64,000 nt of DNA, taken from contig JAGTRJ010000014.1 in assembly GCA_018261755.1 (NCBI GenBank), positions 1 to 64,000 on the forward strand, written 5' to 3'. Positions 1 through 9,494 of this stretch are shown here, piece after piece (position 1 is the first letter of the stretch; each line of letters begins with the position of its first letter). The notes beneath the pieces are model-generated. The model saw nothing but the letters and a program-made list of their open reading frames with translations, searched no databases and had not been told where the DNA came from. The translations under genes were made by a program, and so were the position numbers. This stretch comes from Burkholderiaceae bacterium. GTDB lineage: Bacteria > Pseudomonadota > Gammaproteobacteria > Burkholderiales > Burkholderiaceae_D.

Positions 1-1
1 C

Positions 2-571
2 AATGACGCCGACAACCTCCTGTACGGCATGCGCGGCAACGACACCCTGATTGGCGGTGCGGGCAGCGACACGGCCGGTTATACCGGCGCACTGGCCGAT
101 CACCGGATCGTGCTGGGCACGGATGGCGAAGTCAGGATTGTTGCCAGCGCCAGTGGCGACATTGATACGATCAGGGAAATCGAGCTGGGCAACTTTGCAG
201 GCACGGCCGTTGATCTGCGCTTCACTCAGGCTGACAGCGCAACTTTGCAGGAAATTGGGTTGATGTACCAGATCGTGCTGGGTCGGGCCGGTGATGTGGA
301 AGGAATCAACTACTGGGCAGAGCATGATATGGACACGGTAAGCCTGGCCAGCTGTTTTACGGGGGCGCCGGAGTTTGGTGCGCGTTATGGCGCACTAGAT
401 GATGCAGCCTTCCTGAACGAGATGTACCACAATGCGTTGCACCGCGACGCCGATGCCATAGGGCTGGCATACTGGGAGCACTATCTGGCAACGCACACGC
501 GGGCCGCTGGTGTGAGTACTTTGCTTCGCCGGTGGCGGAAATGGAGGCGAAACGGCACCGCCTGCCACTGA
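2..571 (+). CDS. C-terminal part of RTX-repeat / DUF4214 protein (5' end outside window; 3' end frame-disturbed)
   Basis: The frame is open from base 2, so the start lies upstream of the window. The first residues read as a glycine-rich RTX nonapeptide repeat (GMRGNDTLIGGAGSD), the calcium-binding repeat of proteins exported by type I secretion. Two DUF4214-like helical repeats follow, around 240-500 (LMYQIVLGRAGDVEGINYW and MYHNALHRDADAIGLAYW), often found in secreted RTX or S-layer-like proteins. The last ~17 residues are basic (LLRRWRKWRR) and do not look like this family. The expected ending (YFASPVAEMEAK) is readable in another frame from about 515, so a small frame change there is likely. 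I infer a secreted protein; the exact substrate or adhesin role is unknown. Confidence 0.75.
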   Translation, partial: NDADNLLYGMRGNDTLIGGAGSDTAGYTGALADHRIVLGTDGEVRIVASASGDIDTIREIELGNFAGTAVDLRFTQADSATLQEIGLMYQIVLGRAGDVEGINYWAEHDMDTVSLASCFTGAPEFGARYGALDDAAFLNEMYHNALHRDADAIGLAYWEHYLATHTRAAGVSTLLRRWRKWRRNGTACH

Positions 572-615
572 TTGCCGCAACAAGCATCAACCGATGGAGT
601 AGCGCAGAGGATTTC

Positions 616-2253
616 ATGGAACGAATCACAGCCCAGTTTCTCGACATCATCGAACATATCGGCGTGATCATGCTACTGGTGGATCCGGACAGCGGCACCA
701 TCGTGGACTCGAATCTGGCCGCTGCCGCCTTTTATGGCTATCCGCGTGCGCAGCTTATCGGCATGCCGATGAGCCGGATCAATGCCAGTCCGCCGGAAAT
801 ACTGACGAAGGAAATGCAGCGTGCGTTGAGCAGGGAGTGCAACATCTTCAATTTTTCGCACCGGCTGGTGTCAGGTCAAATGCGCGAAGTGGAAGTGCAT
901 TCGCACCCGATTGATCTTCAGGGCAAGCGCCTGCTATTTTCGATCGTGCATGACATCACCGAACACAAGCGGAATTACGAAGCGCTGCAATTGCAGAGCA
1001 GCATCACCGCCAACGCGGCTGAAGGCATCTTGCTGATCAAGGCCGAGGATGGCGTGATCGTGTACACCAATCACCGCTTCGACGAAATGTTCGGCTACGC
1101 GCCGGGAGAACTGGTCGGGCAGCACGTGTCGGTGGTCAATGCGCCTTCGTCGATATCTCCGAAAGAAACCGCACAACGGATATTTGGTGCGCTGCAGACC
1201 GAAGGGGTGTGGCGCGGAGAAATCTATAATCGCAGGAAAGATGGCCGCGCGTTCTGGTCTTACGCACATCTGTCTGCCTTTCATTCGCCCGATCTGGGTA
1301 CGCTGTGGGTCAGCTATCAGTCGGATATTACCGCGCGCAAACAGGCCGAGCGCAGGCTGCGGGATCAGGCCAATCTGCTGGAACTGGCGCATGACGGCAT
1401 CATCGTCCGCAATCTCGATTCGTGCATCACCTATTGGAACCGGGGGGCGGAAGAACTGTATGGCTGGCCACGAGCCGAAGCACTGGGCAAGGTCACGCAT
1501 GAATTGCTGCAAACCGGATTTCCGGCGCCGCTGGCCGACATCAAGGCCGAGCTTGAGCGCAGCGGGCGCTGGGAAGGCGAGCTGACGCACAGCCGCAAGG
1601 ATGGCTCGCAAATCATTGTTGCCAGCCGCTGGCAGATGCAGGCGGATGACGGCATGCCTGGCATCGTGATGGAAATCAACAACGACATCACCGAGCGCAA
1701 GCGGCTGGAACATGAGCTTGAGCGTCAGGCGCATACCGATTACTTGACTGGCGCTACCAATCGCCGCCATTTCATGGAAATCGCCGAGCTTGAGCTGGCG
1801 CGCGCGGTCCGTTACGGTAATCTCCTCACCATCCTGATGCTCGATATCGATTATTTCAAACAGGTCAATGACACCTATGGCCACAGGATGGGGGATGCCG
1901 TTCTCGTGCAACTGACTGAAATCTGCCGCCAGATTTTGCGCAAGGTGGATATTTTTGCCCGGTACGGCGGCGAGGAATTTGTCATTTTGCTGCCGCAGAC
2001 GGGCATGGCCGCGGCAATGAAAACGGCGGAGCGGTTGAGGGTGGCGGTGGAAAGTGCCAGGATCCCGATGGAAAGAGGATTGCCATTGCATTTCACTGTA
2101 TCGGTGGGCGTTGCTTCGCTGGAACGAAAAGACGACAATCTGGATGTCTTGCTCAGTCAGGCGGATAGGGCGCTGTATGCCGCCAAGCATGCCGGGCGCA
2201 ACACCATTCGTTCTTCGCTTCAACCGCAGGCAGGGAACACGCCGCCGCTTTGA
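616..2253 (+). CDS. Diguanylate cyclase, PAS-PAS-PAS-GGDEF
   Basis: The likely function is synthesis of cyclic di-GMP from two GTP under control of an unknown ligand or redox signal. Three PAS/PAC modules (about residues 8-118, 124-245, 252-375) each end in an xDIT(E/A)xK linker. A GGDEF domain (382-540) follows, with active motif GGEEF at 451-455 and a product-inhibition I-site RKVD at 442-445, so an active, feedback-inhibited enzyme is expected. No transmembrane segment is visible, so it is probably cytosolic. The start at 616 is chosen for AGAGGA at 605-610. The frame is open further upstream to 532, but that stretch looks like the shifted tail of the DUF4214 protein. The GGDEF domain resembles that of the gene at 27232. 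Confidence 0.9.
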   Translation: MERITAQFLDIIEHIGVIMLLVDPDSGTIVDSNLAAAAFYGYPRAQLIGMPMSRINASPPEILTKEMQRALSRECNIFNFSHRLVSGQMREVEVHSHPIDLQGKRLLFSIVHDITEHKRNYEALQLQSSITANAAEGILLIKAEDGVIVYTNHRFDEMFGYAPGELVGQHVSVVNAPSSISPKETAQRIFGALQTEGVWRGEIYNRRKDGRAFWSYAHLSAFHSPDLGTLWVSYQSDITARKQAERRLRDQANLLELAHDGIIVRNLDSCITYWNRGAEELYGWPRAEALGKVTHELLQTGFPAPLADIKAELERSGRWEGELTHSRKDGSQIIVASRWQMQADDGMPGIVMEINNDITERKRLEHELERQAHTDYLTGATNRRHFMEIAELELARAVRYGNLLTILMLDIDYFKQVNDTYGHRMGDAVLVQLTEICRQILRKVDIFARYGGEEFVILLPQTGMAAAMKTAERLRVAVESARIPMERGLPLHFTVSVGVASLERKDDNLDVLLSQADRALYAAKHAGRNTIRSSLQPQAGNTPPL

Positions 2254-2305
2254 TGGCAGAACTTGATGCAAGCACTTCAAACATTGACAGAAAAGGACGC
2301 CAAAA

Positions 2306-2998
2306 TTGGATGCAACCAGTACTGAAATCCTGATTAACTTGGTAGCAGCTGTGGTCGCCGGGGGATTGATTGGTTTGGAACGGAGTTATTTTGCCCGGCC
2401 GGCCGGCTTTCGCACCCACGCCATCGTATGCATGGCGTCGAGCCTGTTGATGACCTATAGCGCCCATCAATGGGGCTTCATGCACCATGCGCCGCTGGAT
2501 GCGATAAAGTCCGACCCGGTACGGCTTGCTCAAGGGATTCTGTCTGGTATTGGTTTCATTGGCGCCGGCGCCATCATCAAATCGGGACTCAGCATCAGCG
2601 GGTTGACCACGGCCGCATCCATTTGGGTGACGGCCTCGATAGGCATTCTGATTGGTGTCGGCTTTTACATGCCGGCCGCTGCGGCCACCATTCTGACGCT
2701 GGTCATTCTTGGGCTGTTCCCCTGGATTGAAGATCAGCTTCCATCACGGTTGTATACCCATAGTTTCATCCGTTTCAAACGGAGTGATTCAATGGATGAA
2801 GCAGAAGTGCGGCAGCTCATTCACCAGCATAACTTTCGTATTATTTCGCTGAGTTTCAGTGTTTCTGAAACGAACGATGCGTGTGAATACAAGATGCTGA
2901 TGCGCACATCCGATGGAAAAAACATCTCTGCGCTGGCAGAAAGCTTGCGCATAACGCCGCGCTTCATCGGCTACGGCATTACTCCGTCCGGCGATTGA
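2306..2998 (+). CDS. mgtC: MgtC/SapB family membrane protein
   Basis: A 230-residue MgtC-family protein. The N-terminal half has the family signature (AGGLIGLERSYFARPAGFRT and LSGIGFIGAGAIIKSG) within about four or five transmembrane segments. The C-terminal ~80 residues form a soluble ACT-like domain. In pathogens MgtC supports growth at low magnesium and modulates the F1Fo ATPase; the role here is inferred only from family. The start is a TTG codon with AAAAGGA at 2291-2297. The gene is monocistronic between a diguanylate cyclase and a convergent metY. Confidence 0.9.
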   Translation: MDATSTEILINLVAAVVAGGLIGLERSYFARPAGFRTHAIVCMASSLLMTYSAHQWGFMHHAPLDAIKSDPVRLAQGILSGIGFIGAGAIIKSGLSISGLTTAASIWVTASIGILIGVGFYMPAAAATILTLVILGLFPWIEDQLPSRLYTHSFIRFKRSDSMDEAEVRQLIHQHNFRIISLSFSVSETNDACEYKMLMRTSDGKNISALAESLRITPRFIGYGITPSGD

Positions 2999-3021
2999 AG
3001 CCTTCCAGATGGCTTGGTCGC

Positions 3022-3054
3022 AAAAAAACGCCCGCTGGCTTCCAACAGCGGGCG
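3022..3054 (-). terminator. Rho-independent terminator of metY copy 1
   Basis: A perfect 9 bp stem (CGCCCGCTG at 3029-3037 pairing with 3046-3054) with an 8-base loop is followed on the minus strand by a run of seven T (A run 3022-3028). It lies about 105 bp after the metY stop codon. It may also stop mgtC transcripts from the other side, but the T run fits the minus strand. Confidence 0.85.
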
Positions 3055-3160
3055 CATAAATCATTGGAGAGGACTACGTTTACAGTATTGGCGACTGCGC
3101 AATATTAATGTTGACATTGCGCAAACATACCAAACTGTGGCGGTTTGCGCATGATCTATA

Positions 3161-4444
3161 TCAAGCCGCAGCCAGCGCGCGGTCCAGATCAGCCAGCAGA
3201 TCGTCGATATGCTCGATGCCGATCGACAGGCGTAGCATGTCTTCGCTGACGCCGGCCTTCTTCAGTTCGTCCGCATTCAGTTGACGGTGCGTGGTCGAGG
3301 CTGGATGCGTCGCCAGCGATTTCGCATCGCCGATATTGACCAGCCGCGTGAACAATTGCAATGCATCAAGCACCCGCGCGCCAGCCGCGCGCGGGTCGCC
3401 GCCATTGCTCTTCAGGCCGAAGGTCAGCAGCCCGGAGGCCTTGCCGCCCATGTATTTCTGCGCCAGCGCATGATCGGGATGATCCGGCAGGCCGGCATAG
3501 TTGACCCAGCCGACTTTCGGGTGCTGGTCGAGAAATTTCGCAATCGCGAGCGCATTATCGCAGGTGCGTTCCATCCGCAACGCCAGCGTTTCGATGCCCT
3601 GCAGGATCAGGAAGGCGTTCATTGGCGCCATCGCCGCGCCCATGTTGCGCAGTGGCACCACGCGTGCGCGCGCGATGTAGGCGGCACGCCCCATTTCTTC
3701 GGTATAGGTCACGCCATGGTAGGACACATCAGGCTCGTTCAGCCGCTTGAAGCGCGCCTTGTGTTCGGCCCAGGGGAAATTGCCGCTATCGACAATCGCG
3801 CCGCCCAGGCTGTTGCCGTGGCCGTTCATGTACTTGGTCAGCGAATGGACCACGATGTCGGCACCCCATTCGAATGGGCGCCATAGAGCGGGGCTGGGGA
3901 CCGTATTGTCCACGATCAGTGGAATGCCGTGCGCGTGCGCAATTTCGGCCAGCCGTTCGATATCAGTCACGTTGCCCAGCGGATTGCCGACCGATTCGCA
4001 ATAGATGGCCTTGGTTTTTTTGTCGATCAGCGGCGCGAAGCTCTCCGGTTTTCTCGGATCGGCAAAGCGGCCTTCGATGCCGAATTGCGGAAAGGTGTGC
4101 GCGAACAGGTTGTAGGTGCCGCCGTACAGGGTCGAGGATGAAACGATGTTGTCGCCGGCTTCGGCAATGGTCTGGATCGCATAGCTGACCGCTGCCATGC
4201 CGGAGGCAAGCGCCAGGCCGGCAATGCCGCCTTCGAGTGCCGCGACCCGCTTTTCCAGCACGTCGTTGGTCGGGTTCATGATGCGGGTGTAGATGTTTCC
4301 CGACACCTTGAGGTCGAACAGGTCGGCGCCGTGCTGCGCATTGTCGAATGCATAGGAAACGGTTTGGTAAACCGGAACAGCGACGGATTTGGTGGTCGGG
4401 TCGGGCGAATAGCCCGCATGAATTGCAAGGGTTTCGAGTTTCAT
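3161..4444 (-). CDS. metY: O-acetylhomoserine aminocarboxypropyltransferase / sulfhydrylase, copy 1
   Basis: A 427-residue PLP enzyme of the Cys/Met metabolism family, expected to make homocysteine from O-acetylhomoserine and sulfide (direct sulfhydrylation). The PLP lysine is in SLTKYMNGHGNS, and the family hallmarks ETLAIHAGY, NPTNDVLEKR and ASTTHRQL are present. The start at 4444 is set by alignment with the second copy at 39515 (MSLKLETLAVHAGY). The frame continues 39 codons upstream without homology, and no strong ribosome binding site is visible. The gene is a stand-alone unit divergent from the formate dehydrogenase genes. The two copies look closely similar along their whole length. 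Confidence 0.95.
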   Translation of the reverse strand: MKLETLAIHAGYSPDPTTKSVAVPVYQTVSYAFDNAQHGADLFDLKVSGNIYTRIMNPTNDVLEKRVAALEGGIAGLALASGMAAVSYAIQTIAEAGDNIVSSSTLYGGTYNLFAHTFPQFGIEGRFADPRKPESFAPLIDKKTKAIYCESVGNPLGNVTDIERLAEIAHAHGIPLIVDNTVPSPALWRPFEWGADIVVHSLTKYMNGHGNSLGGAIVDSGNFPWAEHKARFKRLNEPDVSYHGVTYTEEMGRAAYIARARVVPLRNMGAAMAPMNAFLILQGIETLALRMERTCDNALAIAKFLDQHPKVGWVNYAGLPDHPDHALAQKYMGGKASGLLTFGLKSNGGDPRAAGARVLDALQLFTRLVNIGDAKSLATHPASTTHRQLNADELKKAGVSEDMLRLSIGIEHIDDLLADLDRALAAA

Positions 4445-5011
4445 GACGGATATTGGATCAGGCAAGATGACAAAAGAAGGGAACCACAATGGAACAAATA
4501 TACCCGATTGCACGCGCCCGATCTTGCGCCAGCGCATAATAAATCCAGTCTGTGTTGCCATGATGGGGGGGGCAGTGGCCGCGCAGCCGTCCGGTGGCTT
4601 GGTGGTTCCTGCAAGCCGGGCGTTTTGTCATGTGTGAGCGTTGGCGACAGTTTCAGGGGTTTCTTAAAGCCACGCGCGTTACGCGCGGCAACGAATGGTA
4701 TGCGCAATATGGAAATCAATTGCCACTTTTAGGATTGGTTGTGTGCAAATTTAAGCAGCAAAATAAAAATTCGTGTACATTTCCACTTTTACACCCGGTG
4801 GTTTGGCTGCCCCGAAACGAAAAACGGGAATAGCCATGCCGGCGGCGCGGTTATGCAACCGGGCGGTCACAGAACCGTCTAATATCCTGATGAACGGTTG
4901 TCAGTCATTGCGCTTTCCGGTTTCGGCATCCTTGCCGGATCACGGCTGACCCCACTTGAAACGCATGCTGCCGCTGCCCTGCGGCTGGCTGTCATGCAAG
5001 GAGCTCACACG
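4445..5011. other. Intergenic region between divergent metY and formate dehydrogenase genes
   Basis: About 570 bp hold promoters for both directions. An AT-rich stretch at 4740-4790 is the best candidate promoter region for the formate dehydrogenase genes. A short GC palindrome (CGCGCG-TTA-CGCGCG) lies near 4675-4690. No convincing reading frame and no recognised SAM- or SAH-sensing riboswitch upstream of metY. Confidence 0.5.
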
Positions 5012-7003
5012 ATGACCACACATGTGCTGGTACAGGATCTGGGACTGAAAAAACGTTCCGGTCATCATGGCCAATGGAAAATCAACCAGAACGCGGTTCT
5101 GGTCGAGATCACGATTGACGGCAAAGCCATCCGTGCCGAAGAGGGCGACAACGTGCTGATCGCGGCGCGCAAGGCCGGGATCGAAATTCCGTCAATGTGC
5201 TCCGATTCGCGCACCAATCCGAACGCCGACTGCGGCATGTGCGTGGTCGAGATCGATGGCGATCCGACACAGGTGAAGGCGTGCGAAACGAAAGTGCGTG
5301 CCGGCATGAGCGTGGTGGCGAATTCGCCCGCGCTGGCCGAAACCCGCAAGGGCATCCTGAATAATTATCTCAGCAATCACAATGCCTATTGTTTGCCGCC
5401 GTGTTCATACCGCTGTCCGGCGAACATCGACATCCCCGGATATCTCGGCCTGATCGCGCAAAAGAAATATGTCGAAGCGACCGCGCTGATCAAGGAAAAG
5501 CTGCCGCTGCCGCAGATCATTGGCCGCGTCTGTCCGCGCCCGTGCGAAAGCGTGTGCCGCCGCGCGCAGGTAGATAACGAGCAACCGGTGGCGATCTGTT
5601 CGCTCAAGCGTTTTGCCGCCGACCGCGCGCGTGAACTGAACGCGATCACGCAGCCGCAACCGAAAGCGCCGAGCGGCAAGAAGGTGGCCGTGGTTGGCGC
5701 CGGACCGGCCGGTCTGACCGCCGCCTACTACCTTGCACTCGAAGGCCACAAGGTCACGATTTTCGAGGCGCAGGAAGCTGCCGGTGGCATGCTGCGCTAC
5801 GGCATCCCGCCATATCGCTTGCCGAATCAAGTGCTGGATGACGAAGTGAACGATATCGTCGCGCTCGGGGTCGAGATCAAATACAACCAGAGTCTGGGGC
5901 GCGATTTCATGTTCCCCGACCTGAGCGCGAATTTCGACGCCACTTTCCTCGCGATTGGCGCCTGTGTCGGCAAGATGGCGCGCATCCCGAACGAAACCGT
6001 GCCGGGCGTGATGGCGGCGGTCGATTTCCTGGCGAAAGTAAACCGTGGCGAACGGGTCGATCTCGGCCAGAACGTGGTCGTGATCGGCGGCGGCTTTACC
6101 GCGGCCGACGCGGTGCGCACCGCACGCCGGATGGGCGCGCCGAACGTGACGCTGTCGTACCGTCGCACGCGCAAGGAAATGCCGGCCAGCCCGCATGAAA
6201 TTCACGATTGCGAAGTCGAAGGCGTGGTGCTCGATCTGCTGTCGGCGCCGGTTGAAGTGAAAGTCAACGACGCGGGCCGTGCGGTTGGCCTGGTATGCCA
6301 GCGGATGCAATTGGGCGAGCCCGACGCCAGCGGCCGCCGCAGCCCGGTGCCGGTGCCGGATTCCGATTATCTGATTCCGGCCGACACGGTGCTGCTGGCG
6401 ATCAGCCAGGATGTCGATGTGAAAAGCATGAAGATCACAGATATCGAAACCACCAAATGGGGCAGCATCAACATCGACGACAAGACGATGAAAACCAACC
6501 TGCCGGGCGTGTTTTCTGGCGGCGATGCTTCGCTTGGCGCGGCGACCGCGGTCGAAGGCATTGGCCAGGGACGGCGCGCGGCGTTCGCGATCGATGCCTA
6601 TCTGAAAGGTGCGGACGATGCGACGATTGCGAAGGTGATTGAAGTCGAGCGGCCGAAATTCTTCGACATCGGCGCGTTCCCGAAACAGAAGGCGACGCTG
6701 ACCGAAATGCCGGTGCTGCCGCAGGAAGCGCGCGCGTGCGAATTCGGCAAGGACGTCGCGCCGGGCGATACCGGCGCGGAATCCGCCACTGGCGCGTTCC
6801 TCGAAGTCGAACTCGGCTTCACCGAAGAGCAGGCGGTAACCGAAGCGGAACGCTGCCTGCAGTGCGTATGCCAGGCAGCAGGCACCTGCAATCTGCAGAA
6901 ATATTCGCTTGAGTTCGGTGCCGGCACGAAGGAATACGTCGGTCCGATTGCTTTCATGCACAAGCCGAACAAGGGGCCGGCGCCGGCAAAAATCTCGCGT
7001 TAA
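5012..7003 (+). CDS. 2Fe-2S / GltD-like NAD(P)-binding flavoprotein subunit of formate dehydrogenase
   Basis: A 663-residue iron-sulfur flavoprotein, expected to pass electrons between the formate dehydrogenase subunit encoded next and NAD(P). An N-terminal 2Fe-2S ferredoxin domain has Cys63, 74, 77 and 91. A GltD-type 4Fe-4S region follows (Cys127, 131, 135; Cys174, 178, 182). The FAD fold has GAGPAG at 229-234 and the NAD(P) fold has GGGFTAAD near 357. A final cysteine motif (CLQCVCQAAGTC) sits close to the C-terminus. The start at 5012 has AAGGAG at 4998-5003; a TTG-initiated longer frame from 4898 lacks support. It is 25 bp from the catalytic subunit. The closest layout known to me is the SfrAB-like pairing of a GltD-type flavoprotein with a NuoG/FdhF-type subunit, not the NuoF-containing FdsABG type. 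Confidence 0.85.
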   Translation: MTTHVLVQDLGLKKRSGHHGQWKINQNAVLVEITIDGKAIRAEEGDNVLIAARKAGIEIPSMCSDSRTNPNADCGMCVVEIDGDPTQVKACETKVRAGMSVVANSPALAETRKGILNNYLSNHNAYCLPPCSYRCPANIDIPGYLGLIAQKKYVEATALIKEKLPLPQIIGRVCPRPCESVCRRAQVDNEQPVAICSLKRFAADRARELNAITQPQPKAPSGKKVAVVGAGPAGLTAAYYLALEGHKVTIFEAQEAAGGMLRYGIPPYRLPNQVLDDEVNDIVALGVEIKYNQSLGRDFMFPDLSANFDATFLAIGACVGKMARIPNETVPGVMAAVDFLAKVNRGERVDLGQNVVVIGGGFTAADAVRTARRMGAPNVTLSYRRTRKEMPASPHEIHDCEVEGVVLDLLSAPVEVKVNDAGRAVGLVCQRMQLGEPDASGRRSPVPVPDSDYLIPADTVLLAISQDVDVKSMKITDIETTKWGSINIDDKTMKTNLPGVFSGGDASLGAATAVEGIGQGRRAAFAIDAYLKGADDATIAKVIEVERPKFFDIGAFPKQKATLTEMPVLPQEARACEFGKDVAPGDTGAESATGAFLEVELGFTEEQAVTEAERCLQCVCQAAGTCNLQKYSLEFGAGTKEYVGPIAFMHKPNKGPAPAKISR

Positions 7004-7028
7004 CGCCAGCGAAAGAAAGGACTTTGCC

Positions 7029-9473
7029 ATGACGAACAACATCACCAAGTTTTCAGGCTGCGGTGTCGCAGAAACGCTGGAAGACAACTACATCCAGACC
7101 CACAAGGCGCCGACCTCGCTGCACGAGCCGGTAGTGCAGGGCAGCGATGCGCTGGAAGCGTTTTACACCCCGCTCAAATCGCTGCCGTTTTTCGAGTTGC
7201 ACAAGGAAAAGTGCATCCAGTGCCACAATTGCGTCCGCATCTGCGACGAAGTGCAGCACCGCAAGGTGTATACCGTCGATCAGATCGGCTATCCGGCGCT
7301 GGTCAGCGGCACCTACGATTACCGTGATACCGAATGCAACAACTGCGGCCAGTGCGTCAGCGCCTGCCCGACCGGCGCGTTGAAAAACCTGCTCGATTCC
7401 GGCAAGCTGCTCTCCGCCAACCGCGAAAAGGTGACAACCGTGTGCAGTTATTGCGGCGTCGGTTGCGCGATCGATCTCGAAGTCGAGAACGGCAAGGTGG
7501 TCGCGGTCAGCGGTTCGTTCACGTCCGACGCGAACGAAGGCAACCTGTGCGTCAAGGGTCGTTTCGGCCATGAATTCATCAACAGCCCGGATCGGCTGAA
7601 AACGCCGATGATCCGCCGCGGCGGCAAGAACAGTCCGCTGGAACCTGCCAGCTGGGAAGAAGCGCTGAAATTTGTCGCCGACGGGTTGAACAGGGTCAAG
7701 CAGAAATACGGTTCGGAAGGCATCGGCGGCTTTTGCTCGTCGCGCGCGACCAACGAAGACAATTACGTGTTCCACCGCTTCGTGCGCACCGTGCTGCACA
7801 CCAACAACATCGACCACTGCGCGCGCTTGTGCCACATGGCCTCTGCCGTAGCGCTGGAAATGTCGGTCGGCAGCAGCGCGCCTTCCGCCTCGACGCCGGA
7901 CATCCGCATGGCCGATGCATTCATCGTCGTCGGCTCGAACACGACTGAAACGCACCCGGTGATTTCGAGCGCGGTGCTGAAGGCGAAATACGAGGATGGC
8001 GCGAAGCTGGTGGTGGTCGATCCGCGCCGGATCGAAATGGTCGATCATGCCGACATCTGGCTGCGGCCGAAGCTCGGCACCAACGTCGCGGTGCTGAACG
8101 GCATCGCCAACGTGATCATCGCCGAAGGGTTGGCGAACCCGGCCTTCATCCAGGCGCGCACCGAAGATTACGAAGTGTTCAAGGACACGGTGGCGAAATA
8201 CACGCCGGAATACGTGGAAAAAATCAGCGAAGTGCCGGCCGAGCGCATCCGCGAAGCGGCGCGCGCCTATGGCAAGGCCAAGCGCGGCATGCTGCTGTGG
8301 GGTATGGGCATCACCCAGCATCTGACCGGTGTGCAGGGCGCGCTGGCGCTGTCGAACCTGATGCTCCTGACCGGCCATGTCGGCCGTCCGGGCGCGGGTT
8401 TCATCCCGATCCGCGGCCAGAACAACGTGCAGGGTACGAGCGACATGCAGGGCCAGCACAATGCGCTGCCAGGCTACCACGGCATCAACAATCCGGAACA
8501 TCGCGCCAAGTTCGAACAGGCCTGGGGTGCGCCGCTGGCGACCAACGAAGGCTTGACCGTGGTCGAGATGGAGGAACAAGCGGCCGAAGGCAAGATCAAG
8601 GCGCTGTACATCATGGGCGAAAACCCGATGGGCAGCAGCCCGGACGTGAACCATGTCGAAAAAGGCCTGAAGCAATTGGAATTCCTGGTGGTGCAGGACA
8701 TGTTCCTGAACGAAACCGCGCAACTGGCCGATGTCGTATTCCCGGCCTGCAGCTTCGCCGAAAAGGATGGCACATTCACCAACACCGAGCGTCGTGTGCA
8801 GTTGCTGCAACCGGCGATCCCGCGCGTGGGTGAAGCTCGGCCGGACTGGGAAATCATCTGCGCGGTGGCCGAAGCGATGGGTACGAAATTCGGCTATGAG
8901 TCCAGCGCACAGGTGATGGAAGAAATCGCGTCGCTGGTGCCGTCCTATGGCGGCATCCGCCACGAACGGCTGACCAATGGCGGCCTGCAGTGGCCGTGCC
9001 TCGACACCGACCATCCGGGCACGCGCTTCCTGTATGCGGAAAAATTCCCGACCGCCAGCGGCAAGGGCAAGTTTTGGGCAGTCGAATATGAAAACCTGGG
9101 CGAACAATCGGATGACAAATATCCGCTGGTGCTGTCCACCGGCCGCCTGCTGGAGCACTACCACACCGGCACGATGTCGCGCCGCAATATCGGTCTGGAT
9201 GCGATGAAGCCGGAGGGCGAAATCGAACTCAACCCGATCGACGCCAAGCGCTTCCACATCGCGCACGGCGAAAAGGTCCGGCTGGTAACGCACCACGGCC
9301 ACATCGAAGCCAAGGCCAAGGTGACCGAGCGTTCGCCGGAAGGCACAGCGTTTTATCCGTTCCACTTCGCAGAGGCGAACGCGAACCGGCTCACCGGCTC
9401 CAGCTTCGACAAGATGTCGAAGACCCCGGCGTACAAGCGCACGGCCGCAAGGGTGGAAAAAATCGGCGCCTGA
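7029..9473 (+). CDS. fdhF: Formate dehydrogenase catalytic subunit (Mo/W-bis-MGD, Cys form)
   Basis: An 814-residue molybdopterin oxidoreductase expected to oxidise formate to CO2. Two 4Fe-4S ferredoxin motifs come first (Cys62/65/68/72 and Cys103/106/109/113). The catalytic domain follows with CSYCGVGC at 139-146 and GNLCVKG, then the FdhF-type site HCARLCH, in which Cys268 (TGC at 7830) replaces selenocysteine. The C-terminal dinucleotide-binding domain contains STGRLLEHYHTGTMSRR. The NuoG-like 2Fe-2S domain of FdsA-type enzymes is absent; it is supplied by the neighbouring flavoprotein. There is no twin-arginine signal, so it is cytoplasmic. The start at 7029 has GAAAGGA about 8 bp upstream. 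A terminator follows. Confidence 0.92.
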   Translation: MTNNITKFSGCGVAETLEDNYIQTHKAPTSLHEPVVQGSDALEAFYTPLKSLPFFELHKEKCIQCHNCVRICDEVQHRKVYTVDQIGYPALVSGTYDYRDTECNNCGQCVSACPTGALKNLLDSGKLLSANREKVTTVCSYCGVGCAIDLEVENGKVVAVSGSFTSDANEGNLCVKGRFGHEFINSPDRLKTPMIRRGGKNSPLEPASWEEALKFVADGLNRVKQKYGSEGIGGFCSSRATNEDNYVFHRFVRTVLHTNNIDHCARLCHMASAVALEMSVGSSAPSASTPDIRMADAFIVVGSNTTETHPVISSAVLKAKYEDGAKLVVVDPRRIEMVDHADIWLRPKLGTNVAVLNGIANVIIAEGLANPAFIQARTEDYEVFKDTVAKYTPEYVEKISEVPAERIREAARAYGKAKRGMLLWGMGITQHLTGVQGALALSNLMLLTGHVGRPGAGFIPIRGQNNVQGTSDMQGQHNALPGYHGINNPEHRAKFEQAWGAPLATNEGLTVVEMEEQAAEGKIKALYIMGENPMGSSPDVNHVEKGLKQLEFLVVQDMFLNETAQLADVVFPACSFAEKDGTFTNTERRVQLLQPAIPRVGEARPDWEIICAVAEAMGTKFGYESSAQVMEEIASLVPSYGGIRHERLTNGGLQWPCLDTDHPGTRFLYAEKFPTASGKGKFWAVEYENLGEQSDDKYPLVLSTGRLLEHYHTGTMSRRNIGLDAMKPEGEIELNPIDAKRFHIAHGEKVRLVTHHGHIEAKAKVTERSPEGTAFYPFHFAEANANRLTGSSFDKMSKTPAYKRTAARVEKIGA

Positions 9474-9494
9474 AGACGTTTCCTGCGCTGAAAT

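Noticed and set aside
934-2280. 448-codon open frame antisense to the first diguanylate cyclase
   Set aside because: No recognisable domain and no ribosome binding site; the sense gene is clear.
5405-7087. Long open frame antisense to the GltD-like flavoprotein gene
   Set aside because: Same reason: no motif, composition typical of an antisense shadow.
7826-7840. Possible selenocysteine site in formate dehydrogenase
   Set aside because: The codon is TGC (Cys), not TGA, and no SECIS-like need exists.
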